Source of the DNA: Sharpea porci | GTDB lineage: Bacteria > Bacillota_I > Bacilli_A > Erysipelotrichales > Coprobacillaceae | Assembly: GCF_009695655.1 (NCBI RefSeq) | Contig: NZ_VUNM01000004.1 | Location: 36,070-100,069, forward strand | Direction of reading: 5' to 3' | Length of the DNA: 64,000 bases | In this document: positions 1 to 8,403 of the stretch, in pieces | Position numbering within the stretch: the first letter of the stretch is position 1 | Layout of the letters: every line of letters begins with the position of its first letter | Notes under the pieces: model-generated | Databases searched by the model: none | Told to the model about the DNA's origin: nothing | Seen by the model: only the letters and a program-made list of their open reading frames with translations | Translations under genes and position numbers: made by a program

Positions 1-20
1 CTTTCTACGGTATTAACAAC

Positions 21-48
21 GAACTGGTTCAACCAGTTCTTTTCTTTT
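21..48 (+). terminator. Intrinsic terminator of an upstream gene
   Basis: A 9-bp perfect inverted repeat (GAACTGGTT / AACCAGTTC around one C) is followed by a T-rich run. It probably ends a gene lying left of the window. Confidence 0.55.
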
Positions 49-91
49 GTGCTTATTCGTGTATAATGAGTCCATCAAGGGAGGACACATT

Positions 92-850
92 ATGTCAATG
101 CATTTTCTGACCTATATTATTGTTGGTACAGCAGTCTTTCTAGCTGGTTTTGTCGATGCGATTGCAGGTGGAGGTGGGCTGATTTCCTTGCCTGTCTATA
201 TGATGGTAGGACTTCCCGCCCATAATGCCATTGCTACAAACAAGATGTCATCAACCTGTGGCACAGCACTATCAACCGTACGTTTTCTCAAGAATGGACT
301 TATTCATATGAAACTAGCCTTGCCTTCCATCATACTTGCCATCATTGGTTCAACCATTGGTGCCCATCTTGCCCTCATCACAAACAACGATATCCTAGAG
401 AAGATTATGATTCCCATCCTCCCCATCACAGCCTTCTTTGTCTTCAACAAAAATCTCTTTCATGATCACCATCATCCTTTTAAGATCACCAGACGAACAA
501 TGTTTGTTTCCCTCATTGCTGCATTGATTGTTGGTATATATGATGGATTTTACGGCCCTGGAACAGGTACCTTCCTGCTCATCATTCTGACTATCTTTGG
601 CCATATGGCTATTAAACATGCCAACGGTCAAGTCAAAGCCATTAATCTTACAACTAATATTTCTGCTTTAACTGTCTATCTGTTAAATGGTCAGGTGATA
701 ATTGGTTTAGGTTTATTTGCGGCTATATGTAATATGGCTGGTAATTATTTAGGTTCTGGTATGATGATGACGAAAGGAAGTAAGATTGTAAAACCTGTTA
801 TTGGTATTGTTCTGGTGATGTTATTATTGAAGATGGTGCATGTATATTAA
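92..850 (+). CDS. TauE/SafE-family membrane permease (probable anion exporter)
   Basis: This 252-residue, very hydrophobic protein has the TauE/SafE pattern: an N-terminal helix leading into a Gly-rich DAIAGGGGLISLP stretch and a second half-repeat with GIYDGFYGPGTGTF. Family members export sulfite, sulfonates or other organic anions; the substrate cannot be read from sequence. The ATG at 92 is chosen over the upstream TTG at 47 because AAGGGAGG lies just ahead of it. A TATAAT at 62-67 could be its -10. It stands alone and is followed by a terminator. Confidence 0.85.
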   Translation: MSMHFLTYIIVGTAVFLAGFVDAIAGGGGLISLPVYMMVGLPAHNAIATNKMSSTCGTALSTVRFLKNGLIHMKLALPSIILAIIGSTIGAHLALITNNDILEKIMIPILPITAFFVFNKNLFHDHHHPFKITRRTMFVSLIAALIVGIYDGFYGPGTGTFLLIILTIFGHMAIKHANGQVKAINLTTNISALTVYLLNGQVIIGLGLFAAICNMAGNYLGSGMMMTKGSKIVKPVIGIVLVMLLLKMVHVY

Positions 851-974
851 AAAGGGATTATACTGAGACAGTCCATGCCTATCATTCACGATGATGAAGT
901 GATAAATACCTTTAATACAACAACATACTAATTCTAAACATAAAAAGCACGAAATAAAAACAATCTCTAAAAAA

Positions 975-1020
975 GGTGAAACATATCGATTATATCAATA
1001 TATTTCACCCCTTTTTATTT
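975..1020 (+). terminator. Terminator of the TauE-like gene
   Basis: GGTGAAA (975-981) pairs with TTTCACC (1003-1009), followed by a T-rich run. It converges with the minus-strand terminator of glgA at 1052-1079. The rest of 851-1050 holds nothing I recognise. Confidence 0.6.
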
Positions 1021-1051
1021 TGTAACCGTAAAACATCAAAATGATAATTGA

Positions 1052-1079
1052 AGAAAAAGAGGTCTGCTAAGCAGACCTC
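1052..1079 (-). terminator. Terminator of glgA
   Basis: Read on the minus strand, GAGGTCTGC, a 3-nt loop and GCAGACCTC are followed by TTTTT. It lies about 25 bp past the glgA stop. Confidence 0.8.
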
Positions 1080-1102
1080 AAGTATAAAGACAAATCTTTT
1101 TA

Positions 1103-3253
1103 TTATCTTGTTAAATCGACATAGAGATCACGATACTGTCTTGCACTAGATTCCCAGCTTACATCCTTATCCATGTTACGCTGTACCATTTCATCCCAGC
1201 ACCATCTATTTGTGAAATAAAGTGTCTTAGCTCTGTTAACAGCATCCAACAATAAGCCAGATTCATAACGATCAAATGTGAAGCCATTGCCCCAATTTGT
1301 ATATTCATTGTATGGTTCAACAGTATCTTTTAAACCACCTGTTTCTCTGACAATAGGAATATCACCATAATGCATAGCGATTAACTGTGTGAGTCCACAT
1401 GGTTCAAAGCGAGAAGGCACTAATAATGCATCTGCGCCTGCATAGATATGATGTGCTCTTGTTTCATCATACATGATATTTGAACATACCTGTCCCTTAT
1501 AAGCATTTTCATAATATCTGAAGCTATCTTCATACTGCGCATCACCGGTTCCAAGAATGACAACCTGTGTGTTGCCATCAATAAGCTGAGGTAGGATTTC
1601 ATTGACTAAGTCTAAGCCCTTCTGATTAGTAAGTCTAGAAACAAGACCAATCACAAACTTACCATCATCTACTTCCAAGCCTAATTCTTCCTGTAAAGCT
1701 TTCTTGTTTTTACGTTTTTCTGTTAAAACATTACCTAAATCATAGTTATTCGCAAGTCTAGGATCAGTTGCAGGATTCCAGATATCATAGTCAATACCAT
1801 TGACAATACCTCTTAACTTACCAGAATGATATCTTAAGTGTGCATCAAGGTCTTCACCATATTCAGGTGTCTGAATTTCCCATGCATATGTACCAGATAC
1901 TGTCGTAATCGCATCTGCATAAGTAAGACCACCCTTAAGCATATTGGCATCCAACCATTTTACAGTCAATGCATCCTTATTGAAGACATAGTCAGGAAGA
2001 CCAGTCCAGTATGAAATCATCCTCTTATCATAAATACCCTGGAAACGTAAGTTATGAATAGTTAAAACTGTCTTAGCTCCACCAATAGGTGTATCTTTGA
2101 ACATTGTATCAAGATATACAGGAACTAATGCAGCCTGCCAGTCATGGCAATGGATGACATCTGGTTCCCAATCCATATAATTCAATGCCGCCAAAGCAGC
2201 CTTTGAGAAATAACAGAACTTTGGAATATCATCAATTAAGTTCGTATATGGATTACCATTTGTAAAGAATTCCTGGTTATCAATAAAATCATAAACAACC
2301 CCATCCCATACATATTCCATAATACCTACATAGAATGAACGACCATCACTACATAAATTCATATCAAATGATCCACGATAGACCATCTTTTCCTGATATT
2401 TTTCAGGAATACAAGCATAACGAGGCAAGATAACCTTAACATCACAATTCTGCTTAGCTAATTCCTTAGGCAATGCATACATAACATCCCCTAATCCACC
2501 AGTCTTCACAAATGGATAACATTCAGAACCAATGAATGCCACACTTCTTCTTGGCTGTGGTAATTCTTTTACAGGTTCTTCTTTTTTCTCTTCAACAGGC
2601 TTAGCTTCTACCTTTGCTTCAGCTTTCTTTGCAGCTGGTTTAGCTTCCGCCTTAACATCAGCCTTCTTTTCAGCAGGCTTTGCTTCAGCCTTAGTTTCAA
2701 CTTTCTTCGCAGCTGGCTTAGCTTCAGCCTTTGCTTCTACTTTCTTTTCAGCAGGTTTTGCTTCTACCTTAGTTTCAGCTTTCTTAGCTGCAGGTTTAGC
2801 TTCAGCCTTAGTTTCTACTTTCTTCGCAGCTGGCTTAGCTTCTACCTTAGTTTCAGATTTCTTTTCAGTAGGCTTTGCCTCTACCTTAGTTTCAGCTTTC
2901 TTAGCTGCAGGTTTAGCTTCTGCCTTAGCTTCAGCCTTCTTTTCAGCAGGCTTTGCTTCTACCTTAGTTTCAGCTTTCTTAGCTGCAGGTTTAGCTTCAG
3001 CCTTAGTTTCTACTTTCTTTTCAGCAGGTTTTGCTTCCACCTTAGTTTCAGCTTTCTTAGCTGCAGGTTTAGCTTCTACCTTAGTTTCTACTTTCTTCGC
3101 AGCTGGTTTAACCTCAGTCACAGGTTTTACTGCTTTTATATCTGTAGCTACTGGATCAGGACTTACAGCAGTAGCTTTTGTATTTCTTTTAACCGTTTTT
3201 ACAGCCTTTTTTACTGTATGCGTTTTCTTTTTTCTCGTTGATTTTGCTGGCAT
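1103..3253 (-). CDS. glgA: Glycogen synthase with a long Lys/Ala/Glu repeat N-terminal extension
   Basis: Residues ~238-716 form a normal-length GT5 glycogen synthase (ADP-glucose:alpha-1,4-glucan transferase). The N-terminal ADP-glucose site FVKTGGLGDV and the C-terminal SRFEPCGLTQ and GGLKDTV motifs are present. In front lies ~237 residues: a basic segment (1-48), then thirteen copies of a 13-residue unit (KPAAKKAETKVEA-like, 49-217) and an acidic linker. Such a tail is not part of the standard enzyme. The start (MPAKS) is five codons inside the longest frame because GGAGGAG sits 6 nt before it. No other glg genes are adjacent, so it appears monocistronic. Confidence 0.92.
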   Translation of the reverse strand: MPAKSTRKKKTHTVKKAVKTVKRNTKATAVSPDPVATDIKAVKPVTEVKPAAKKVETKVEAKPAAKKAETKVEAKPAEKKVETKAEAKPAAKKAETKVEAKPAEKKAEAKAEAKPAAKKAETKVEAKPTEKKSETKVEAKPAAKKVETKAEAKPAAKKAETKVEAKPAEKKVEAKAEAKPAAKKVETKAEAKPAEKKADVKAEAKPAAKKAEAKVEAKPVEEKKEEPVKELPQPRRSVAFIGSECYPFVKTGGLGDVMYALPKELAKQNCDVKVILPRYACIPEKYQEKMVYRGSFDMNLCSDGRSFYVGIMEYVWDGVVYDFIDNQEFFTNGNPYTNLIDDIPKFCYFSKAALAALNYMDWEPDVIHCHDWQAALVPVYLDTMFKDTPIGGAKTVLTIHNLRFQGIYDKRMISYWTGLPDYVFNKDALTVKWLDANMLKGGLTYADAITTVSGTYAWEIQTPEYGEDLDAHLRYHSGKLRGIVNGIDYDIWNPATDPRLANNYDLGNVLTEKRKNKKALQEELGLEVDDGKFVIGLVSRLTNQKGLDLVNEILPQLIDGNTQVVILGTGDAQYEDSFRYYENAYKGQVCSNIMYDETRAHHIYAGADALLVPSRFEPCGLTQLIAMHYGDIPIVRETGGLKDTVEPYNEYTNWGNGFTFDRYESGLLLDAVNRAKTLYFTNRWCWDEMVQRNMDKDVSWESSARQYRDLYVDLTR
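2603..3109 (-). repeat. 13 x 39-bp coding minisatellite in glgA
   Basis: Thirteen tandem 39-bp units encode KP(A/T)(A/E)KK(V/A/S)(E/D)(T/A/V)K(V/A)EA. Units alternate loosely between PAAKK and PAEKK forms, suggesting expansion by unequal exchange. The opposite strand has a long open frame across this tract, which is only the repeat read backwards. Confidence 0.92.
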
Positions 3254-3283
3254 AATGTTCTCCTCCATTTAATCATTGAAGAC

Positions 3284-3289
3284 ATTATA
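3284..3289 (-). promoter_or_regulatory. Probable glgA -10 box
   Basis: A TATAAT on the minus strand about 30 bp upstream of the glgA start; no convincing -35 is visible. The remaining gene-free stretch up to 3561 is AT-rich with one imperfect hairpin (TTTCACAA...TTGTGAAA) and nothing else I can support. Confidence 0.45.
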
Positions 3290-3561
3290 TCACATTCTTA
3301 GATTTGAAAAAATGCTCGATGAAATTCTCTTAAGAAAAATCAAAGCTCTTTCACAATTTGAAAACAAAAGTTGTGAAAATGACACTTAGATCTATTTCTA
3401 GATAATAGCGGTTAATCATTTGTCTAAGAATTATAAATCATTAATCATGTAACACCATTACGTTAATCCTTTATGCTAATGAATTCTATTTATTCTTTTA
3501 TCACAAAGCACAAATTTCTTGTTACTTTGTTTATCAAGATTATGCTGTATTTTCATCATAC

Positions 3562-3591
3562 AAAAAAGAGCCACAGTACTCACCGTGACTC
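3562..3591 (-). terminator. Terminator of the 3D-like protein gene
   Basis: Minus strand: GAGTCAC pairs with GTGGCTC (one G-T wobble), followed by six Ts, directly after the stop at 3599. Confidence 0.75.
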
Positions 3592-3598
3592 ACCAATA

Positions 3599-4303
3599 CT
3601 ACCATGCAGTAGCTATATCTAATTGTGTTGGATTACGTGCCGCAAAGGAACCTGTGTCCACAACAATACCCATACCTAATGATGTCGGTAAGATTGTGCC
3701 CTTTGGACGAATGGATAAGTTAGCTGCCACCATGACATAGTCACCTAGCATCTTAACGCCATCTTCTCTTACCCAGTATCTCGCATTGTTGCCTCTTGCA
3801 CGCATCGCATTCACAACATTACTCATATTCATATTATAAAAAGACTCTTTACCACTTGGGCCATTGAAAACACCAGCGCTCTTAGAAAGTCTTCCACCAC
3901 GACTAACATAGCGTGTTGGTTGAACCTGTGTCTTTGCAGCCGCTTCAGCTTTTGCTTTAGCTTCTGCCTCAGCCTTTGCCTTAGCTTCTGCTTCAGCCTT
4001 AGCTTTAGCCTCTGCTTCTGCTCTTGCTTTTTCTTCAGCTGCTTTTCTTGCGGCTTCTTCAGCTGCCTTCTGGGCATCAATTTCAGCCTGGATCTTAGCT
4101 GCTGTTTCTTTGACAACATTAGCTGTTTCTTCATGGGCTGCCTGTAAGCTTTGTTTAGTAGAAGCTGCCTGTGTAGCCACATTGATGGTAATCAGTTCTT
4201 GTTTTGTATCTTTTGTACTTTCAGCGTTAACTTTTGATACCTGTACGCCAGAGATTAATGCAAAGCTTAATACTAACGCACTGAGTTTCTTTCAATTCAT
4301 CAT
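3599..4303 (-). pseudogene. Secreted 3D-like (double-psi barrel) protein interrupted by an in-frame TGA
   Basis: From the ATG at 4303 (GAGGTAAATTT ahead) the frame reads MMN, a TGA at 4292-4294, then KKLSALVLSFALISG...VNA, a typical signal peptide. The mature part has an Ala/Glu/Lys coiled coil and a C-terminal domain with RPKGTILPTS, GIVVDTG and QLDIATAW, resembling the 3D double-psi barrel of cell-wall-active proteins. Without the stop it would be 234 residues and exported. A GTG at 4180 could start a leaderless product, but it lacks a good ribosome site. A nonsense mutation or a base-call error are the options. Confidence 0.75.
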
Positions 4304-4333
4304 AAATTTACCTCGCTTTTTAAGTTCTCCTAT

Positions 4334-4362
4334 ACTATACAAAACTTAAGAATTTTTGTCAA
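4334..4362 (-). promoter_or_regulatory. Strong promoter for the 3D-like gene
   Basis: TTGACA (4357-4362), a 17-bp spacer and TATAGT (4334-4339) on the minus strand, about 30 bp before the start codon. The spacer contains one CTTAAG from the nearby cluster. Confidence 0.75.
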
Positions 4363-4443
4363 ATATTTTATTGAATTTATCAATATTTTTTGAGTTTCTT
4401 AAGCATTTCTTAAGCAATTTCTTAAGAAATTAAGAATCTTAAG
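4345..4443. repeat. Cluster of five CTTAAG palindromes
   Basis: CTTAAG occurs at 4345, 4398, 4409, 4421 and 4438, mostly inside TTTCTTAAG. Four copies fall within 46 bp upstream of the promoter and one in its spacer, a layout that would suit an operator array. Confidence 0.5.
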
Positions 4444-4450
4444 AAATAGA

Positions 4451-4480
4451 AAAAGTGCCCTTTATATGAGCACTTTTTTA
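4451..4480. terminator. Terminator of the aminotransferase operon
   Basis: AAAAGTGC (4451-4458) pairs with GCACTTTT (4470-4477). The T-run on the minus strand serves the aminotransferase gene ending at 4483. Confidence 0.7.
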
Positions 4481-4482
4481 AT

Positions 4483-5751
4483 TTATTGTAATTGTTCTAA
4501 AGAGACCATTTTGACAACTGTCGCAAAGACTTCAGCAGCTAATTTTATTTCATCAAGCGGTGGTAAAGTAGGGGCAATACGAATATTCGCATCATCAGGA
4601 TCCTTGCCATATGGATAGGTAGCACCAGCTCCTGTCATCACAACACCTGCTTCTTTCATCTTGCTGACGATGGCTTTAGCTGTATTCTTGTTGCCAGTAA
4701 AGGAAATGAAATAACCCCCTCTAGGCTTTGTCCAACTGCCAACACCCAAACCTGTTAATTCACGATCAAGCACTTCTTCAACGGCTTCAAATTTAGGTCT
4801 AATGATATCCGCATGTTTCTTCATATGTTCCTTTAAGCCATTGATATCCTTAAAGTAACGAACATGTCTTAACTGATTAAGCTTATCATGACCAATAGTC
4901 TGATGCTTCATCTGATTAAGAATATCTTTCTTGTTGTTAGGTGATGTAGCTAAAGCAGCAATACCTGCACCTGGGAAGGTAATCTTGCTTGTTGACCCAA
5001 ATTTATAGACAAGATCAGGATGACCTGCTTTCTTACATTCTTCTAAGATATCAGGAATATTGATTTCTTCATAAAGATGATGAACACAATAAGCATTGTC
5101 CCAATAAATTCTAAAGTCTTTAGCAGCTGGCTCTAATGCAGCAAGACGGTGAATCACTTCATCACTATAAACCACTCCACCTGGATTAGAATATTTTGGT
5201 ACACACCAAATACCTTTCACTGAAGGATCTTTGACATATTCTTCTACCATGTCCATATCAGGACCATGCTCATCCATTGGGATATTGATCATTTCAAAGC
5301 CAAAAAATTCTGTAATTCCAAAATGGCGATCATAGCCAGGAACTGGGCATAACCACTTAATCTTGTCCTGCTGACAGAATGGTGTTTCACCCATTACGCC
5401 AAAGCTATAGCTACGAGATATTTGATCATACATGATATTTAATGAGGAATTGCCATAAATAATCATATCTTCAGGTTGACTATCCATCATATCAGCCATC
5501 AGTTTCTTAGCTTCAGGCAAACCATCTAGACAGCCATAGTTTCTCGCATCTGTGCCATCTGATGCCGTTAAATCAGAATTGGCATTAATAACATCCAACA
5601 TTCCTCTTGATAAATCAAGCTGGTCACTGCCTGGCTTACCCCTCGCCATATTCAGTGAGAGATGCATATCAAGATAATTCTGATATTGAGCCTTTAAACG
5701 TGATAATTCTTCTTCTCTTTCTTCTTTTGATAAATCTTTATAAGCTTTCAT
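4483..5751 (-). CDS. Class I/II PLP-dependent aminotransferase (aspartate aminotransferase-like)
   Basis: A 422-residue fold-type I aminotransferase. The Schiff-base lysine is in FGSTSKITFPG, with YSNPGG and YWDNAYC for cofactor contacts and RIAPTLPP near the end for the substrate carboxylate. The LNMARGKPG start and overall pattern match the Firmicute subgroup annotated as aspartate-type or MocR-like aminotransferase; the substrate is not certain. The start (MKAYKD) is preceded by GGAGAGAGA and lies 53 bp after the kinase gene, so it is probably the last gene of the 8310-4483 operon. The his operon here lacks hisC, and this enzyme could be examined for that role. Confidence 0.82.
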   Translation of the reverse strand: MKAYKDLSKEEREEELSRLKAQYQNYLDMHLSLNMARGKPGSDQLDLSRGMLDVINANSDLTASDGTDARNYGCLDGLPEAKKLMADMMDSQPEDMIIYGNSSLNIMYDQISRSYSFGVMGETPFCQQDKIKWLCPVPGYDRHFGITEFFGFEMINIPMDEHGPDMDMVEEYVKDPSVKGIWCVPKYSNPGGVVYSDEVIHRLAALEPAAKDFRIYWDNAYCVHHLYEEINIPDILEECKKAGHPDLVYKFGSTSKITFPGAGIAALATSPNNKKDILNQMKHQTIGHDKLNQLRHVRYFKDINGLKEHMKKHADIIRPKFEAVEEVLDRELTGLGVGSWTKPRGGYFISFTGNKNTAKAIVSKMKEAGVVMTGAGATYPYGKDPDDANIRIAPTLPPLDEIKLAAEVFATVVKMVSLEQLQ

Positions 5752-5804
5752 CTTCTCTCTCCTTTTTGTGTTTATTATACACATGAAATAATTTTCTCAC
5801 AAGA

Positions 5805-7016
5805 TTATAAGAGCACTTCAAAAGTAATCACGTTATCTTTCCAGCTCACACTGATCTTGCCCTTACATGCCGCAACAATAGATTCAGCCATCGACAAGCC
5901 AATACCATAACCGCCTTTACTAATTCGCGTATGAGAACTATCGGCACGATAGAAGCGTTCAAAGAAACGAGAATAATCCACATTAGCACCATTACGATAA
6001 TCATTTGAGACAGTTAAACGCACACGTCTACCCTTGCTTAAAGTGATATACACTGTTCCCTTTTCATCACAATATTTAATAGCATTATCAACAAGAATAT
6101 TGGCTAGTTCATGCAATCGTTTTTTATCTGCCTTGACAAAGACAAGATCTTCAATATCTGTTTTCAGTGTTAAATTCTCACCTGCTGCAACAGGCTGGAA
6201 ATCCTTCGCGACACTCTTAAGTGTCTCTGAATAATCAAACTGTTCGAGCACAATATCTTCACGTTCATCAAGACGGGCGATAGTCACCAATTCTGCAACC
6301 AGACCTGATAAGCGTTTGACTTGTTTCATTGTACTCTGAGTCCATTCATTCTTGCCATTCATCATTTCCATGACTTCTGTGTTCGCACTAATGACCGCTA
6401 AAGGGGTCTTTAGTTCATGGCCAGCATTGGTAATAAATTGTTTTTGTTGCTGCTGAGAGCGGATAATGGGCTTAATAGCCTTACCTGAAAGCAAGCATAC
6501 CAAGGTAAAGAACCCCGCAAAAGAAAGAAAGCCGAGCCATAAGCTCATTGAAAACATTGAAGAAGCGAAAGAAGCTTGATTAGTGCCATCAATAAAGACA
6601 ATCATCCTACTGCCATCCTTCTTCGTTACAACCCTATAAAAATAGATGAGATCCGCATATTTTATTTTACCTCGATCATCATCCACCTTCTTTGTTAAAG
6701 CAATGGCATCTTCCTTTGTAATTGCCGCTACTTTATCCATTGAAGCTTTCGCAAGCGAACCATCTTTATTGAAGACCATCGTAAAATAACGTGTTTCATA
6801 GGATGTTTCAGGTGTGAAATAGGCATTGTCTTCATCCTGTTCTTTAACTTTAGGTAAATAGCCATCATGTTCAACAATATAATCCAATGTTGTATAGATA
6901 CGGTTATAGGCACGTTCATGAATGGCTGAATTAATAATCCCAATGATAGTAACAAGCACCACCAGCAAGGCAATCGAAGCCGAGCCAATAAACTGCCACC
7001 TTAATCTTCTAATCAT
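5805..7016 (-). CDS. Membrane sensor histidine kinase
   Basis: 403 residues: a membrane helix at ~12-30, an extracytoplasmic sensor of ~120 residues, a second helix at ~157-177, HisKA with phospho-acceptor H200 (NAGHELKTPL), and HATPase with the N box (LVDNAIKYC) and G box (GYGIGLSMAES). It starts 11 bp after its partner regulator (7028-7696). A phosphorelay pair in an operon with an alarmone synthetase suggests a stress or nutrient signal; the signal itself cannot be read. Confidence 0.92.
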   Translation of the reverse strand: MIRRLRWQFIGSASIALLVVLVTIIGIINSAIHERAYNRIYTTLDYIVEHDGYLPKVKEQDEDNAYFTPETSYETRYFTMVFNKDGSLAKASMDKVAAITKEDAIALTKKVDDDRGKIKYADLIYFYRVVTKKDGSRMIVFIDGTNQASFASSMFSMSLWLGFLSFAGFFTLVCLLSGKAIKPIIRSQQQQKQFITNAGHELKTPLAVISANTEVMEMMNGKNEWTQSTMKQVKRLSGLVAELVTIARLDEREDIVLEQFDYSETLKSVAKDFQPVAAGENLTLKTDIEDLVFVKADKKRLHELANILVDNAIKYCDEKGTVYITLSKGRRVRLTVSNDYRNGANVDYSRFFERFYRADSSHTRISKGGYGIGLSMAESIVAACKGKISVSWKDNVITFEVLL

Positions 7017-7027
7017 CTTCCCACCAC

Positions 7028-7696
7028 CTATCTCTTAACTAAATGATATTGTGCACCTTCTTCACCTTCAATCATCACACTAGAGCCAATCGCATTGAGC
7101 TTACTATTCAAATAAGAGACATAGACATAGACAAGATCAATCGATGCATCATCATCGTCTTTCCAGACATGATTGAATATCATATCTGTTGAAAGCATCT
7201 TGCCCTTATTCAACATAAAATACTCCATTAGCTTTGCTTCCTTCACGCCCAGTCTTACAGCATTCTCACACTTGATTTCTTGTTCATTAATATCCAAAGT
7301 CACATTACCTGCTTCAAGCACTTTAGGCGTATATGTCTCCTGTCGTCTTGTCAGACTCTTTATTCGGGCAATCAGTTCACCAATCGCAAAAGGCTTGGTC
7401 AAATAGTCATCAGCACCAGCATCCAGCCCATTAATACGATCTTCTACTTCAGCCTTGGCCGTAAGGAAAATCACCGGTGTGCGATCTCCTGCTTCACGTA
7501 TCTTGCTTAAAGCTTCCATTCCATTCATCACTGGCATCATGATATCAAGCACCATGCAATCATAGGCATACTTTGAGGCAAACTTCACAGCCTCAGCCCC
7601 ATTTTCTACCGCATCAACATCATAGCCCGTATGGGTTAAAACAGCGACCAAAGCCCTTTTTAAATCATGTTCATCTTCAGCTAACAATATCTTCAT
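7028..7696 (-). CDS. OmpR-family response regulator
   Basis: 222 residues: a receiver with acidic pocket AEDE, phospho-acceptor D51 (LDIMMP) and conserved K in FLTAKAE, then a winged-helix DNA-binding domain (~125-220). The start ATG at 7696 is chosen over the upstream TTG because AGGAG then sits at normal distance inside the end of the preceding gene. It should be phosphorylated by the kinase at 5805-7016. Confidence 0.93.
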   Translation of the reverse strand: MKILLAEDEHDLKRALVAVLTHTGYDVDAVENGAEAVKFASKYAYDCMVLDIMMPVMNGMEALSKIREAGDRTPVIFLTAKAEVEDRINGLDAGADDYLTKPFAIGELIARIKSLTRRQETYTPKVLEAGNVTLDINEQEIKCENAVRLGVKEAKLMEYFMLNKGKMLSTDMIFNHVWKDDDDASIDLVYVYVSYLNSKLNAIGSSVMIEGEEGAQYHLVKR

Positions 7697-7701
7697 ATCA
7701 C

Positions 7702-8310
7702 TCAACTCCTATTAATAAGATCCCTGATTGTCTGCATGGAAAGATCACAGCTTGCTAATTCATCCGCCACTCTTTTTAATTCCGAAGAAATCAGTTCACG
7801 ATTCTTAATATCTTTTTTATAGCTCATTTGATGTTCCAAGGCTGCCCAGGAATCCATCGCAATTGTTCTGATCTGTATTTCGACATAGAATGATCCTGGC
7901 TGATGTCCAAGAATATCTTTTTGTGGGCTTGTGACTTGAATAATCATGTGGTAGGAACGATAACCATTCTCTTTAGCGTGCGAGATATAGTCCTTCTCTT
8001 CAACAACATGCACAAATTCTAAATCTTTAATCAAACGCACAACTTCAAAGACATCATCCACAAATGTCGTGACAATACGTAAGCCAATCGCATCCTTTAA
8101 TGTCACTAGGGCATTATATGTTGTTGGTTCAAGCTTTTTTCTTTGTAGTTTTTCCAACATTGAATCTTCACTCTTAATACGATAATTTAAATGTTCATAG
8201 AGTGGTTCACCATATTCCTTTTGATAATATGCATTAAAACTTTCTATTTTCTCTACAATCCTGCCCATTACATCTTTAAGAGCAGGTAAGTATTCACCAT
8301 ATATAGACAT
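7702..8310 (-). CDS. Small RelA/SpoT-type (p)ppGpp synthetase
   Basis: 202 residues consisting of one RelA_SpoT synthetase domain (YRIKSEDSMLEKL, DAIGLRIVT, NGYRSYHM, VEIQIRTIAMDSWAALEHQ). It lacks hydrolase, TGS and ACT domains, so it resembles the small alarmone synthetases RelP/RelQ, which make pppGpp or ppGpp from ATP and GTP/GDP. The start has GAGGTG 6 nt upstream. The TGA stop is 5 nt before the response-regulator ATG, implying co-translation with the two-component pair. Confidence 0.88.
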   Translation of the reverse strand: MSIYGEYLPALKDVMGRIVEKIESFNAYYQKEYGEPLYEHLNYRIKSEDSMLEKLQRKKLEPTTYNALVTLKDAIGLRIVTTFVDDVFEVVRLIKDLEFVHVVEEKDYISHAKENGYRSYHMIIQVTSPQKDILGHQPGSFYVEIQIRTIAMDSWAALEHQMSYKKDIKNRELISSELKRVADELASCDLSMQTIRDLINRS

Positions 8311-8377
8311 TTCCAACACCTCGCATTTATTCTAACACATAAGTATGAAGGAAATGTTTCCTTTGATAATTTCACAC

Positions 8378-8403
8378 AAAAAAGAGCTTGCTTACACAAA
8401 CTC
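8378..8403 (-). terminator. Terminator overlapping the hybrid kinase 3' end
   Basis: Minus strand: GAGTTTG pairs with CAAGCTC, then six Ts. The last coding codons of the upstream gene form the left arm. Confidence 0.7.

Noticed and set aside
2603..3109. Possible CRISPR-like repeat array
   Set aside because: Units are contiguous with no spacers and encode a continuous protein repeat.
2532..3272. Long plus-strand open frame (246 codons) opposite the glgA repeats
   Set aside because: It is the reverse reading of the 39-bp repeats, with no ribosome site and a low-complexity Ala/Phe/Ser product.
3920..4147. Plus-strand Cys/Phe/Ser-rich frame
   Set aside because: Antisense shadow of the Ala/Glu/Lys coiled coil in the 3D-like gene.
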